Shown here piece after piece: positions 53,208 to 62,603 of a stretch of 64,000 nucleotides of DNA (its first letter is position 1; the number at the start of each line of letters is the position of its first letter). A program made the position numbers and the translations under genes. Source of the stretch: Candidatus Microbacterium colombiense (lineage in GTDB: Bacteria; Actinomycetota; Actinomycetes; Actinomycetales; Microbacteriaceae); the NCBI GenBank assembly GCA_029203165.1, contig CP119308.1, positions 248,001 to 312,000 on the forward strand. The letters run 5' to 3'. Under the pieces are notes generated by a model. That model was not told the origin of the DNA, searched no databases, and saw only the letters and a list, made by a program, of their open reading frames with translations.

Positions 53208-53712
53208 CATCTCCACCGATCCTGCTCCCGCGGTATCCGATGCTCCCGAGACGGTTGCGACCTATCTCCGGCTCCGTGGCCTCAAGCCGAGTTCCAACTC
53301 CTGGAAGCGCAAACGTCGCCTCGTCACCGACGACGACAACGCCCCGTTCACACCGGGTCGCGATCCGGGCTCCCTCGGGGATGTGCTCGACAAGCTGACG
53401 CGCGACTCCGGTTGGCAGACCACACTCGCCCGCGAAGACCTCGTACGACAGTGGGCCGATCTCGCCGGGGCCGACACCGCGAAGCATTCGGAGCCCGTCT
53501 CGCTGGAGCGCGGCCTCCTCACGGTGAAGTGCGATTCGACGGCGTGGGCGAAGAACCTCCAGTACATGCGCGCGACCATCGTCACGGAGATCGGGCGGCG
53601 CTACCCGGATGCCGGTGTGGAGAACCTCCGCTTCATCGGACCGGACGTTCCCTCCTGGAAATGGGGCCCCAGAGCCGTTCCAGGGCGGGGCCCGCGCGAT
53701 ACCTACGGGTAG
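53200..53712 (+). CDS. DUF721/DciA-like helicase-loading factor
   Basis: 170 residues. The C-terminal DUF721 part (about 70-155) shows VRQWADLAGADTAKHSEPVSLERGLLTVKCDSTAWAKNLQYM; DciA proteins with this domain help load the replicative helicase in bacteria lacking DnaC. The N-terminal 65 residues are basic and probably disordered. ATG 53200 with GGGAGGAGG upstream, inside the end of recF. Confidence 0.88.
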   Translation: MADISTDPAPAVSDAPETVATYLRLRGLKPSSNSWKRKRRLVTDDDNAPFTPGRDPGSLGDVLDKLTRDSGWQTTLAREDLVRQWADLAGADTAKHSEPVSLERGLLTVKCDSTAWAKNLQYMRATIVTEIGRRYPDAGVENLRFIGPDVPSWKWGPRAVPGRGPRDTYG

Positions 53713-53830
53713 GACACCATCGGCAGGGTCCGAACGTCTCAGAGGGCCACACGCGGCCGTTGAGCGGCATTTCACGACAAAACCCGGCTAGAATGGGAGT
53801 TCGTGATATCGATGTGGAGAATGCCCTCTG

Positions 53831-55921
53831 ATGACGCCTGAATCCCCTGCTGACGAGACGGAATCGAACACCGGGGGAACCCCCGCCGCTCCGGCGGATG
53901 CAGTGACCGGAGAGGCGTCGGCCGCACCCAAGGCACAGCAGCCCGGTGAGTACGGCGCCGACTCCATCCAGATCCTCGAAGGTCTCGAAGCGGTGCGCAA
54001 GCGCCCCGGTATGTACATCGGATCGACCGGTCCGCGCGGACTGCATCACCTCGTCTACGAGATCGTCGACAACTCCGTCGACGAGGCTCTGGCCGGTTAC
54101 GCCGACACGATCCTGGTCACGCTCCTGCACGACGGCGGTGTGCGTGTGGTCGACAACGGCCGCGGCATCCCCGTCGACCCGCACTCCTCCGACCCGAACA
54201 AGTCGACGGTCGAGGTCGTGCTGACGATTCTGCACGCGGGCGGAAAGTTCGGCGGCGGAGCGTACGCGGTGTCCGGCGGCCTGCACGGTGTGGGTTCCTC
54301 CGTGGTCAACGCACTCTCGACGCGTTTCGACGTGGCGGTGAAGCAGAAGGGTCACGTCTGGCGCCACAGCTTCGCCGACGGCGGCACTCCGCAGCAGAAG
54401 CTCGAGAAGGGTGAGGAGACCGACGAGACCGGAACCACGATCTCGTTCTGGCCGGATGCCTCGATCTTCACCGAGACGATCGATTTCGAATACGACACCC
54501 TGCGCACCCGCTTCCAGCAGATGGCGTTCCTCAACAAGGGCTTGCGTATCGAGCTGAACGACGAGCGTGCATCGTCGACGTACGAGGTCGAGGTCGACGG
54601 CGAGACCGTCGCGAAGCAGCCGGGGGACGTGTTCCTCTACGAGCGCGGACTGGTCGACTATGTCGAGTACCTGAACAAGGTGCGTCACGCCGAGGTCGTC
54701 AACGAGGAGATCATCGCGTTCGAGTCGGAGGACACCGAGCGCAAGATCTCCCTCGAGGTCGCGATGCAGTGGACCACCTCGTACACCGAGAACGTGTTCA
54801 CCTACGCGAACACGATCAACACCCACGAGGGTGGAACGCACGAGGAAGGTTTCCGCGCGGCCCTGACGACGCTCGTCAACAAGTACGCGCGCGCCAACAA
54901 CCTGCTCAAGGAGAAGGACGACAACCTCTCCGGCGACGACGTGCGCGAGGGTCTGACCGCCGTCATCTCGATCAAGCTCGGTGAGCCGCAGTTCGAGGGC
55001 CAGACGAAGACGAAGCTCGGCAACACCGAGGCGAAGGCCTTCGTGCAGAAGGTCGTCGGGGATCAGCTCGGCGACTGGTTCGGACGCAACCCGGCGCAGG
55101 CCAAGAACGTCATCCGCAAGTCGATCGATGCGGCGACCGCGCGCATGGCGGCACGGAAGGCCCGCGAGACGGCGCGCCGCAAGAGCGTGTTCGAGTCGGC
55201 GGCCATGCCCGACAAGCTCAAGGACTGCACCAGCAAGGACCCGTCGATCAGCGAGATCTTCCTCGTGGAGGGTGACTCGGCCGGCGGTTCCGCCGTGCAG
55301 GGTCGCGACCCCCACACGCAGGCGATCCTCGCGCTGCGTGGCAAGATCCTCAACGTCGAGCGTGCGCGTCTGGACAAGGCACTGGGCAACAAGGAGGTCC
55401 AGGCGATGATCCAGGCCTTCGGCACGGGCATCGGCGAAGAGTTCGACATCGAGAAGGCGCGCTATCACAAGATCGTGCTCATGGCTGATGCCGACGTCGA
55501 TGGCCAGCACATCACGACGCTGCTGCTGACGCTGCTGTTCCGCTACATGCGCGGACTCATCGAGGCCGGCTTCGTCTACCTCGCCATGCCGCCGCTGTAC
55601 CGACTCAAGTGGTCGAACTCCGCGCACGAGTACGTGTTCAGCGACAACGAGCGGGACGCGCTGCTGAAGCACGGTCTCGAGAACGGCAAGCGGATCCCGA
55701 AGGATGCCGGCATCCAGCGCTACAAGGGTCTCGGTGAGATGAACCCGAAGGAGCTGTGGGAGACGACGATGGATCACTCCACCCGCACCCTTCAGCAGAT
55801 CACCATCGAGGATGCCGCCGCCGCCGACGAGATCTTCAGTGTGCTGATGGGCGAGGACGTCGAGTCCCGTCGAAGCTTCATCCAGCGCAACGCCAAGGAC
55901 GTCCGCTTCCTCGATATCTGA
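53831..55921 (+). CDS. gyrB: DNA gyrase subunit B
   Basis: 696 residues. A disordered Ala/Pro/Glu-rich extension of about 40 residues precedes the GHKL ATPase (EIVDNSVDEALAG, DNGRGIPVD, GLHGVGSSVVNAL). The transducer follows, then TOPRIM with EGDSAGGSA and DADVDGQHI, and the gyrase C-terminal tail. ATP-driven negative supercoiling with GyrA. ATG 53831; a later start would trim only the extension. Confidence 0.97.
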   Translation: MTPESPADETESNTGGTPAAPADAVTGEASAAPKAQQPGEYGADSIQILEGLEAVRKRPGMYIGSTGPRGLHHLVYEIVDNSVDEALAGYADTILVTLLHDGGVRVVDNGRGIPVDPHSSDPNKSTVEVVLTILHAGGKFGGGAYAVSGGLHGVGSSVVNALSTRFDVAVKQKGHVWRHSFADGGTPQQKLEKGEETDETGTTISFWPDASIFTETIDFEYDTLRTRFQQMAFLNKGLRIELNDERASSTYEVEVDGETVAKQPGDVFLYERGLVDYVEYLNKVRHAEVVNEEIIAFESEDTERKISLEVAMQWTTSYTENVFTYANTINTHEGGTHEEGFRAALTTLVNKYARANNLLKEKDDNLSGDDVREGLTAVISIKLGEPQFEGQTKTKLGNTEAKAFVQKVVGDQLGDWFGRNPAQAKNVIRKSIDAATARMAARKARETARRKSVFESAAMPDKLKDCTSKDPSISEIFLVEGDSAGGSAVQGRDPHTQAILALRGKILNVERARLDKALGNKEVQAMIQAFGTGIGEEFDIEKARYHKIVLMADADVDGQHITTLLLTLLFRYMRGLIEAGFVYLAMPPLYRLKWSNSAHEYVFSDNERDALLKHGLENGKRIPKDAGIQRYKGLGEMNPKELWETTMDHSTRTLQQITIEDAAAADEIFSVLMGEDVESRRSFIQRNAKDVRFLDI

Positions 55922-55982
55922 TTCCGCAGGGCTTCGAGCCCCACGGATGTCAGACGAGGACGCGACACAGAGAGATTGACAC

Positions 55983-58544
55983 ATGACTGACGAAGAACGC
56001 ACGGAGCCGGACCACGATCACGGCAAGATCGACCAGGTAGACCTGCAGTCGGAGATGCAGCGCAGCTATCTCGACTACGCGATGGCCGTGATCGTGGGCC
56101 GCGCACTGCCCGATGTCCGTGACGGACTCAAGCCGGTGCACCGCCGCGTGATCTACGGCATGTACGACGGTGGATTCCGCCCCGACAAGTCGTTCTCGAA
56201 GTGTGCGCGCATCGTCGGCGAGGTCATGGGGCAGTACCACCCCCATGGTGACTCGGCGATCTACGACGCCCTGGTCCGTCTGGTGCAGCCGTGGTCGCTG
56301 CGGTACCCGCTGGCGCTCGGGCAGGGTAACTTCGGCTCTCCGGGCAACATGGGCGCCGCAGCTCCCCGATACACCGAGACGAAGATGGCTCCGCTCGCGC
56401 TCGAGATGGTGCGCGACATCGAAGAAGACACCGTCGACTTCCAGGACAACTACGACGGTCAGACGCAGGAGCCGACGGTGCTGCCGGCGCGCTTCCCGAA
56501 CCTCCTGGTCAACGGCTCGGTCGGTATCGCGGTCGGTATGGCGACCAACATCCCGCCGCACAACCTGCGCGAGGTCTCGGATGCCGCGCTCTGGGCGCTC
56601 GACAACCCCGGTATCCCCCGTGAGGAGCTCCTCGACGGGCTGATCCAGCGCGTTCCCGGTCCCGACTTCCCGACCGGCGCGCAGATCCTCGGAACCAAGG
56701 GCATCCAGGAGGCGTACCGCACGGGTCGTGGTTCGATCACGATGCGTGCCGTCGTCAACGTCGAGGAGATCCAGGGCCGCACGTGCCTCGTGATCACCGA
56801 GCTGCCGTATCAGGTCAACCCCGACAACGTGGCGGTGAAGATCGGCGATCTCGCCCGTGACGGCAAGATCACCGGCATCGCCGACATCCGCGACGAGTCG
56901 TCCGACCGCACGGGTCAGCGCCTGGTCGTCGTGCTCAAGCGCGATGCCGTCGCCAAGGTCGTGCTCAACAACCTGTACAAGCACACGCAGCTGCAGGAGA
57001 ACTTCGGCGCGAACATGCTGGCGATCGTCGACGGCGTGCCGCGCACGCTCGCGATCGACGGATTCATCACGAACTGGATCACGCACCAGATCGAGGTGAT
57101 CATCCGGCGCACGCAGTTCCGCCTCGCCAAGGCCGAGAAGCGCATGCACATCCTGCGCGGCTACCTCAAGGCGCTCGACGCGCTCGATGAGGTCATCGCG
57201 TTGATCCGTCGCTCGCCCACCGCGCAGGAGGCGAACGAGGGACTGCAGAAGCTGCTCGACATCGATGACGATCAGGCCGAGGCCATCCTCGCGATGCAGC
57301 TGCGTCGCCTGGCCGCCCTCGAGCGGCAGCGAATCCTCGACGAGGCCAACGAGCTCGAGGCCCAGATCGCCGAGTTCAAGGCGATCCTCGCCGACGAGTC
57401 GCTGCAGCGCGACATCATCCGCGAAGAGCTCACCGGCATCGTCGACCGCTTCGGCGACGATCGCCGCACGCACATCCTGCACGGCTTCGACGGCGACGTC
57501 TCGATGGAAGACCTCATCGCCGAAGAGGAGATGGTCGTCACCGTCACGCGTGAGGGCTACATCAAGCGCACGCGCAGCGACAACTACCGCTCGCAGCACC
57601 GCGGCGGCAAGGGAGTGAAGGGTGCGCAGCTGCGCGCCGACGACATCGTCGAGCACTTCTTCGTCACCACGACGCACCACTGGTTGCTGTTCTTCACCGA
57701 CAAGGGTCGCGTCTACCGCGCGAAGACCTACGAGGTGCCCGAGGCCGGCCGTGACGCGAAGGGCACGCACGTCGCGAACCTGTTGGCGCTGCAGCCCGAT
57801 GAGAGCATCGCTCAGGTGCTCGACATCCGCGACTACGCCGTCGCCGACTATCTCGTGCTGGCGACGCGCGAGGGTCTGGTCAAGAAGACGCGTCTCGACG
57901 TGTACGACACGAACCGTCAGGGCGGCGTCATCGCGATCCGCCTGAACGATGAGGACGAGCTGGTCAGCGCGCTCCTGGTGAACGCCGAGGACGACATCCT
58001 CCTCATCAGCCGTCGGGGCATGTCGGTGCGCTTCGAAGCGACCGATGAGGCCCTGCGTCCGATGGGTCGCGCGACCGCGGGTGTGCGGGGCATGAAGTTC
58101 AAGCTCGACACCGACTGCCTGCTCTCGGCATCCGTCGCGGCACCCGGCAAGTTCGTGTTCGTGGTGACCGACGGTGGCTATGCGAAGCGCACCGCGGTCG
58201 AGGAATACCGCGTGCAGGGACGCGGCGGAACGGGCATCAAGGTCGCCAAGCTCAACGACGATCGGGGCACTCTCGCGGGTGGTCTGATCGTCGCGGATGA
58301 CGACGAGGTCTTGGTGGTTCTGTCCAGCGGCAAGGTGGTACGCTCTGCCGTGGCCGAGGTGCCCGCCAAGGGCCGAGACACCATGGGAGTGGTGTTCGCA
58401 CGGACGACGGAAGCCGACCGTATCCTCGCCATCGCCCGCAACAGTGAGCGGGGCCTCGCAAGCGACGAGGACGCCACGGAGGCGGAGGGGGAATCCGAAG
58501 CCCCTGAGACGACACAGAACCCTGAGGAAAGTACGGACGCATGA
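55983..58544 (+). CDS. gyrA: DNA gyrase subunit A
   Basis: 853 residues. The winged-helix catalytic region contains AAPRYTETKM with the active-site Tyr. The quinolone-resistance region reads YHPHGDSAIYDALVRL with Ser and Asp at the positions equal to E. coli 83 and 87, unlike the Ala found in mycobacteria. Six C-terminal beta-pinwheel blades follow, including QHRGGKGVKG (GyrA box-like, about 541-550). The acidic tail is typical. ATG 55983; it overlaps the DUF3566 gene by 4 bp. Confidence 0.97.
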   Translation: MTDEERTEPDHDHGKIDQVDLQSEMQRSYLDYAMAVIVGRALPDVRDGLKPVHRRVIYGMYDGGFRPDKSFSKCARIVGEVMGQYHPHGDSAIYDALVRLVQPWSLRYPLALGQGNFGSPGNMGAAAPRYTETKMAPLALEMVRDIEEDTVDFQDNYDGQTQEPTVLPARFPNLLVNGSVGIAVGMATNIPPHNLREVSDAALWALDNPGIPREELLDGLIQRVPGPDFPTGAQILGTKGIQEAYRTGRGSITMRAVVNVEEIQGRTCLVITELPYQVNPDNVAVKIGDLARDGKITGIADIRDESSDRTGQRLVVVLKRDAVAKVVLNNLYKHTQLQENFGANMLAIVDGVPRTLAIDGFITNWITHQIEVIIRRTQFRLAKAEKRMHILRGYLKALDALDEVIALIRRSPTAQEANEGLQKLLDIDDDQAEAILAMQLRRLAALERQRILDEANELEAQIAEFKAILADESLQRDIIREELTGIVDRFGDDRRTHILHGFDGDVSMEDLIAEEEMVVTVTREGYIKRTRSDNYRSQHRGGKGVKGAQLRADDIVEHFFVTTTHHWLLFFTDKGRVYRAKTYEVPEAGRDAKGTHVANLLALQPDESIAQVLDIRDYAVADYLVLATREGLVKKTRLDVYDTNRQGGVIAIRLNDEDELVSALLVNAEDDILLISRRGMSVRFEATDEALRPMGRATAGVRGMKFKLDTDCLLSASVAAPGKFVFVVTDGGYAKRTAVEEYRVQGRGGTGIKVAKLNDDRGTLAGGLIVADDDEVLVVLSSGKVVRSAVAEVPAKGRDTMGVVFARTTEADRILAIARNSERGLASDEDATEAEGESEAPETTQNPEESTDA

Positions 58545-58945
58545 GCACAGTAGCCGACAAGCTGGCGAAGAAGTCCACGCGCAAAACAAGTGGAAAGCAG
58601 GTCCGCCTGCGTCTCGTCTACGTCGACTTCTGGTCGGCCGTGAAGCTCTCGTTCCTCGGAGCGGTGGCGCTCGCTGTCGTCACGATGGTGTCGTTCTTCC
58701 TGATCTTCCTGGTGCTCCAGGCGACCGACATCATGGCCACGGCCGATGAGTTCGTGCGCAGCTTCTCCGACGGTGCGATCCCGCTCTCCGAGCTCGTGGG
58801 TCTGCCGCAGGTGATGGCGTTCGCCGCCGTCGTCGCGATCCTCAACCTGATCGTCTTCACCGTGCTCGGCGCCGTGATCGCCGGCATCTACAACCTCGCC
58901 GTGAAGGTGACGGGCGGACTGCTCGTCGGTTTCATGTCGAACTGA
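58541..58945 (+). CDS. DUF3566 membrane protein
   Basis: 134 residues. Basic N-terminus, then VDFWSAVKLSFLGAVALAVVTMVSFFLIFLVLQ (first membrane helix) and a second around 88-112. Conserved directly after gyrA in actinobacteria; counterpart of the mycobacterial gene between gyrA and ileT. Function unknown. Translation coupled to gyrA through ATGA. Confidence 0.9.
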   Translation: MSTVADKLAKKSTRKTSGKQVRLRLVYVDFWSAVKLSFLGAVALAVVTMVSFFLIFLVLQATDIMATADEFVRSFSDGAIPLSELVGLPQVMAFAAVVAILNLIVFTVLGAVIAGIYNLAVKVTGGLLVGFMSN

Positions 58946-58965
58946 GCCACTCAGACCGATCGTTC

Positions 58966-58997
58966 GAAGGGGCGGATGCTGCGGCATCCGCCCCTTC
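58966..58997 (+). terminator. Terminator of the gyrBA-DUF3566 operon
   Basis: A perfect 14-bp stem (GAAGGGGCGGATGC 58966-58979, GCATCCGCCCCTTC 58984-58997) with a TGCG loop, 20 bp after the stop. Confidence 0.88.
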
Positions 58998-59090
58998 GGC
59001 GTTTCCGGCGGTCCGGGGTAGGGAAAACCCGAACGCAGGTGTCCGGATGACTCGGTATCGGCGCGATCTGGCCGCCCGTACCTTGGAACC

Positions 59091-60359
59091 ATGACCACTC
59101 AGACAGCGCCCCCGCCGACGGCCGTGTCCGCGAAGCCACCGCGGCGAATCTTCACGACGGTCCTGCATCTCGCCGGCGTCGGGATCATCGGCGGCGTCAT
59201 CTTCTCGACCCTCGGAGGACTGCTCGGCACGGGCCTCGGCCTCCTCTTCGCCGCCGGCATCGGAATCGTGCTGCTCGTCGGCCTCGTCTACGCCCTGTTC
59301 GGCGTGGGATGGTTCGAGGTCACCCGCGTCAGCTCGCTCTACCGTGTGCCCCTCGCCCCTCTGCGGCTGCGTCCGCGCGACCGTCCGGGTTTCGGCGGCT
59401 GGTTGCGCGCACTCGGACGCCAGGCGATCGACGGGCGGATGTGGCGGGCCATCGCGAACTTCGCCATTGCGGCCGTGTTGGGCTTCATCGTTCTGCGGCT
59501 GTTCTGGGCACTGGTGTGGTCGGTCTTCATCTCCTTCGCGCCTCTCACCTCGGCTGAAGCCGTGCTCGGGCCCTTCGGCGGTAACGGAATCCCCGTCGCC
59601 TGGGCCCCGCTGGTCGGCATCCTCGGCATCGCGGCTTCGGTCGTCGGCATGATCGGGTTGGCTCTGCTGCACCGCACGCTCGCGTTGGCGATCGTCATCC
59701 GCAGCCGCGAGACCGAGCTCACCGAGCGTGTGCGCACCTCGACCGCGCAGCGTGAGGGGGCCGTTCGTGCGGCAGACCTGGAGCGCACCCGCATCGAGCG
59801 CGATCTGCACGACGGCGTCCAGCCGCGACTCGTGTCGGTCGGCATGACGCTCGGGCTCGCGCAGCAGAAGATCGACAGCGACCCGGAGACCGCGAAGGAA
59901 CTGATCTCCGAAGCGCACACGTCGACCAAGGCGGCCATCACGGAACTGCGGCAGCTCGCCCGCGGCATCCACGCCTCGGTGCTCGATGACCGTGGCCTCG
60001 ATGCAGCCCTGTCGGCGTTGGCCGGACGATCGCACATCCCGGTGAACCTCGACGTGCGGATGGAGGGCCGCTGCAGCCGCGAGGCCGAGGCCGCCGTCTA
60101 CTTCTCGATCGCAGAATCGCTCACCAACGCTGCGAAGCATTCGCGGGCGAGTGAGGCTCGGGTCACGGTGCGCATCCGCGAGGGCAACACCCTGTGGGCG
60201 CGTGTCGAGGACAACGGCATGGGCGGTGCGCAGGTGCAGCCGGGTGGCGGCCTCGACGGCATCGCGAACCGCGTGCTCGCCGCCGGCGGCACCTTCCGTC
60301 TCGACAGCCCGCAGGGCGGTCCGACCAGCCTGGAGGTGAACGTGCCATGCGCATCCTGA
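59091..60359 (+). CDS. Sensor histidine kinase, NarL/LiaS-type
   Basis: 422 residues. Four predicted membrane helices in the first 200 residues with a sensor-domain loop, then HisKA_3 dimerisation with phospho-acceptor His in LERTRIERDLHDGVQPRLVSVG (about 234-255), and an HATPase domain (ESLTNAAKHSRAS, DNGMGGA, GGLDGIANRV). ATG 59091. Overlaps the response-regulator gene by 13 bp. The signal is unknown; the set with a DUF4097 protein suggests envelope-stress sensing. Confidence 0.92.
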   Translation: MTTQTAPPPTAVSAKPPRRIFTTVLHLAGVGIIGGVIFSTLGGLLGTGLGLLFAAGIGIVLLVGLVYALFGVGWFEVTRVSSLYRVPLAPLRLRPRDRPGFGGWLRALGRQAIDGRMWRAIANFAIAAVLGFIVLRLFWALVWSVFISFAPLTSAEAVLGPFGGNGIPVAWAPLVGILGIAASVVGMIGLALLHRTLALAIVIRSRETELTERVRTSTAQREGAVRAADLERTRIERDLHDGVQPRLVSVGMTLGLAQQKIDSDPETAKELISEAHTSTKAAITELRQLARGIHASVLDDRGLDAALSALAGRSHIPVNLDVRMEGRCSREAEAAVYFSIAESLTNAAKHSRASEARVTVRIREGNTLWARVEDNGMGGAQVQPGGGLDGIANRVLAAGGTFRLDSPQGGPTSLEVNVPCAS

Positions 60360-61036
60360 TCTGCGAGGACTCGGTCCTGTTGAGGGAGGGCCTCGTGCGC
60401 CTTCTCGAAGACGCCGGGCACAGCGTCGTCGCCGCCCTTCCTGACACGTCCGGACTGGCCGAGGCCGTCGCGACCACCGTCCCTGAACTCTGCATCCTCG
60501 ATGTGCGGCTCCCTCCGACGTTCACCGATGAGGGCATCCGTGCGGCGCTGAGCCTGCGGTCGACGCATCCGACGCTCGCGATCCTCGTGCTCTCGCAGTA
60601 CGTCGAGGAGCGCTACGCATCAGATCTCATCGCCGCGCAGGGCGGCCCGTTGGGATACCTGCTCAAGGACAGGGTCGCCGACGTGTCGGAGTTCCTCGAG
60701 TCGGTGCACCGCATCTCCGAGGGGGCGACGGTGCTCGATCCCGAGGTCGTCGCACAACTCCTCACCCGCAGGAACAGAGATGATCGGATGCTCCGGCTCA
60801 CCGAGCGCGAGCGCACCGTGCTCGCACTGATCGCCGAGGGCAAGTCGAATCAGGCGATCGCCGCGCTGCTCTTCCTCTCGGAGGCGAGCGTGGAGAAGAA
60901 CATCACCGCGATCTTCCAGAAACTGGGCTTCGAGCAGGACGAGTCGGGCAACCGCCGCGTGCTCGCCGCCCTCGCACACATCGAGAACACCGGCGGCCCG
61001 ACGCCGCCGACCGGCCAGACAGGAGTGGCACGATGA
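60347..61036 (+). CDS. NarL/LuxR-family response regulator
   Basis: 229 residues. Receiver domain with MRILICEDSVLLREGL acidic pair, phospho-acceptor Asp in LCILDVRLPP (about 51) and Lys in YLLKDRVAD. The C-terminal LuxR helix-turn-helix is LTERERTVLALIAEGKSNQAIAALLFLSEASVEKNITAIFQKLG. Partner of the kinase encoded just upstream; its stop overlaps the DUF4097 gene start by 4 bp, so that gene is probably in its regulon. Confidence 0.94.
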   Translation: MRILICEDSVLLREGLVRLLEDAGHSVVAALPDTSGLAEAVATTVPELCILDVRLPPTFTDEGIRAALSLRSTHPTLAILVLSQYVEERYASDLIAAQGGPLGYLLKDRVADVSEFLESVHRISEGATVLDPEVVAQLLTRRNRDDRMLRLTERERTVLALIAEGKSNQAIAALLFLSEASVEKNITAIFQKLGFEQDESGNRRVLAALAHIENTGGPTPPTGQTGVAR

Positions 61037-61962
61037 CCACCGAGCAGAACGACATCCCGGGCGGCCACACGCCGCTCACTCCCCCGCCCGTCGCCGGTCC
61101 TCCGGCATCCGCACCGACCGGTGGCCCCGTGCCGCCGCAGGGAACCCCGCCCTCGGGCCGGTCCGGGGGTGCCACCGCGATCATGGTCGTCACCGCCGTG
61201 GTCGGCGGGCTCGCGCTTCTCGGCACCGGGGGCACGGCCGCCGCAGCGGCGGCGGGGAACCTGCTGTCATCGAGTCGACCCGACTCGGTGCAGACGGTGG
61301 CCGTCGACGGCATCGACAGCATCGATCTCGATGTCGATGCGAGCAGCATGCGCATCGAGTTCGGCGACGTCGACGAGGCGGAGCTCTCGGTCACCAACTC
61401 CCGAGGTTCGGCGTGGGACTTCGAGCGCGACGGCGATGAGCTGATCGTGCGCAGCCCGGACGGGGTGTTCGGCTGGTGGTTCAAGAGCTGGTTCGGTGAC
61501 GAAGAGGTGGCGGTGCTCACGTTGCCCGACAGCCTGCGGGGTCCGGCGCTCTCGGCAGACCTCAGCCTCGACGCGGGCAGCCTCGATGTGGCCGGCGACT
61601 TCGGTGACCTCGCCATCTCCGTCAGCGCGGGTGCGCTCGACGTGGAAGGCTCGGCGCGGACTCTCGATGTCGACATGAGTGCGGGACGCGCCGATGTGCT
61701 GCTCGACGGTGTCGACGAGGCCGACCTCGGTGTGTCGGCCGGCGACCTGCGCGTCGAGCTGACGGGCTCCGCGCCGACGCGGACGGGGATCGATGTGAGT
61801 GCTGGATCGCTCGATCTCACCGTGCCCGACGTCGAGTACCGCATCACGCAGGACGTCAGCGCGGGCACGCTCAATGCCAAGGTCGAGCAGGCGTCCAGCG
61901 CCCGACGGGCCATCGACGTCGAACTCTCGGCAGGCACCGTCACCATCCGTCCCGCCGGTTGA
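61033..61962 (+). CDS. DUF4097-type membrane-anchored beta-repeat protein
   Basis: 309 residues. A Pro/Gly-rich cytosolic N-terminus (1-46), one membrane helix (about 48-75), then an external beta-helix-like region with repeated LDxxAGxLDV/ADV steps (about 90-305; SLDAGSLDVAGDF, ISVSAGALDVEG, DMSAGRADVLL). DUF4097/adhesin-like domains of this kind are common targets of LiaRS-type systems. Coupled by 4 bp to the response regulator. Role unknown. Confidence 0.82.
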   Translation: MTTEQNDIPGGHTPLTPPPVAGPPASAPTGGPVPPQGTPPSGRSGGATAIMVVTAVVGGLALLGTGGTAAAAAAGNLLSSSRPDSVQTVAVDGIDSIDLDVDASSMRIEFGDVDEAELSVTNSRGSAWDFERDGDELIVRSPDGVFGWWFKSWFGDEEVAVLTLPDSLRGPALSADLSLDAGSLDVAGDFGDLAISVSAGALDVEGSARTLDVDMSAGRADVLLDGVDEADLGVSAGDLRVELTGSAPTRTGIDVSAGSLDLTVPDVEYRITQDVSAGTLNAKVEQASSARRAIDVELSAGTVTIRPAG

Positions 61963-62048
61963 TCCGCGGTCGAGGGCGAGCATCCTCCGGGGTGGTCACC
62001 CTCGATTCGGTATTTCCGTGAAACTCGGGTAAAGTTTCGGAGGTTGAC

Positions 62049-62122
62049 GGGGCTATAGCTCAGGTGGTTAGAGCGCTTCACTGATAATGAAGAGGTCCCA
62101 GGTTCAAGTCCTGGTAGCCCCA
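62049..62122 (+). tRNA. tRNA-Ile (GAT)
   Basis: 74 nt cloverleaf: acceptor GGGGCTA/TAGCCCC, D-arm with AGGTGGTTAG, anticodon loop CTGATAA (GAT) and T-arm GGTTCAAGTCC. Discriminator A; no encoded CCA. Conserved position after gyrA, paired with tRNA-Ala. Confidence 0.97.
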
Positions 62123-62148
62123 CACTTTCAATTCAATATTTCCCTCAC

Positions 62149-62221
62149 GGGGCCTTAGCTCAGTTGGTAGAGCGCCTGCTTTGCAAGCAGGATGTCAGGA
62201 GTTCGAATCTCCTAGGCTCCA
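62149..62221 (+). tRNA. tRNA-Ala (TGC)
   Basis: 73 nt: acceptor GGGGCCT/AGGCTCC, anticodon loop TTTGCAA (TGC), T-arm GAGTTCGAATCTC. Discriminator A; no encoded CCA. 26 bp after tRNA-Ile, probably one transcript. Confidence 0.97.
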
Positions 62222-62241
62222 CACTGTGTTGAGACAGTTCA

Positions 62242-62269
62242 GGAAGCCCCGCCTCGTGCGGGGCTTTCC
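62242..62269 (+). terminator. Terminator of the tRNA operon
   Basis: Stem AAGCCCCGC (62244-62252)/GCGGGGCTT (62258-62266) with a CTCGT loop, extended by AGGA/TCCT around one bulge, then a T-containing tail. Confidence 0.88.
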
Positions 62270-62603
62270 TGTTCTGTTGCCGCAGCTCTCGTCGCGGTGG
62301 AATGTAGCTCGGGTAGGTGGCCGGATCGCGACCCGAGCGATAGTGATGCTAGTAACCCTGGGCAGTAGCGTCTCAAACGAGGGCGCCTGTCGTCGCATTT
62401 GATCCCCGACCGGCAAGTCCTATCACCTCTTTCGGTGTCTATCGGACTGTGAGCTGCTTAGGCAGCGACTAGACGAGACGAGTAGACAGATACTCAGCTC
62501 CGGGGCTTCGCAGCCCGGTTCGCGGTCTGAGTCCGACCTTCGCGCGCGACGCGGCGACACCGAGCAGTGTTCTGATGCGAGAATCGGTATGAAAGGAGGC
62601 CAG
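62270..62603. other. Non-coding gap at the edge of a lower-GC segment
   Basis: 334 bp with no supported gene. Base composition falls and codon bias vanishes after the tRNA terminator. No integrase, insertion sequence or second copy of the tRNA-Ala 3' end was found in the window. The promoter of the next gene is presumably here, but no clear hexamers were found. Confidence 0.45.

Noticed and set aside
62214..62603. Attachment site duplicating the tRNA-Ala 3' end
   Set aside because: The tRNA 3' sequence appears only once in the window; the far end of any island would lie beyond 64000.
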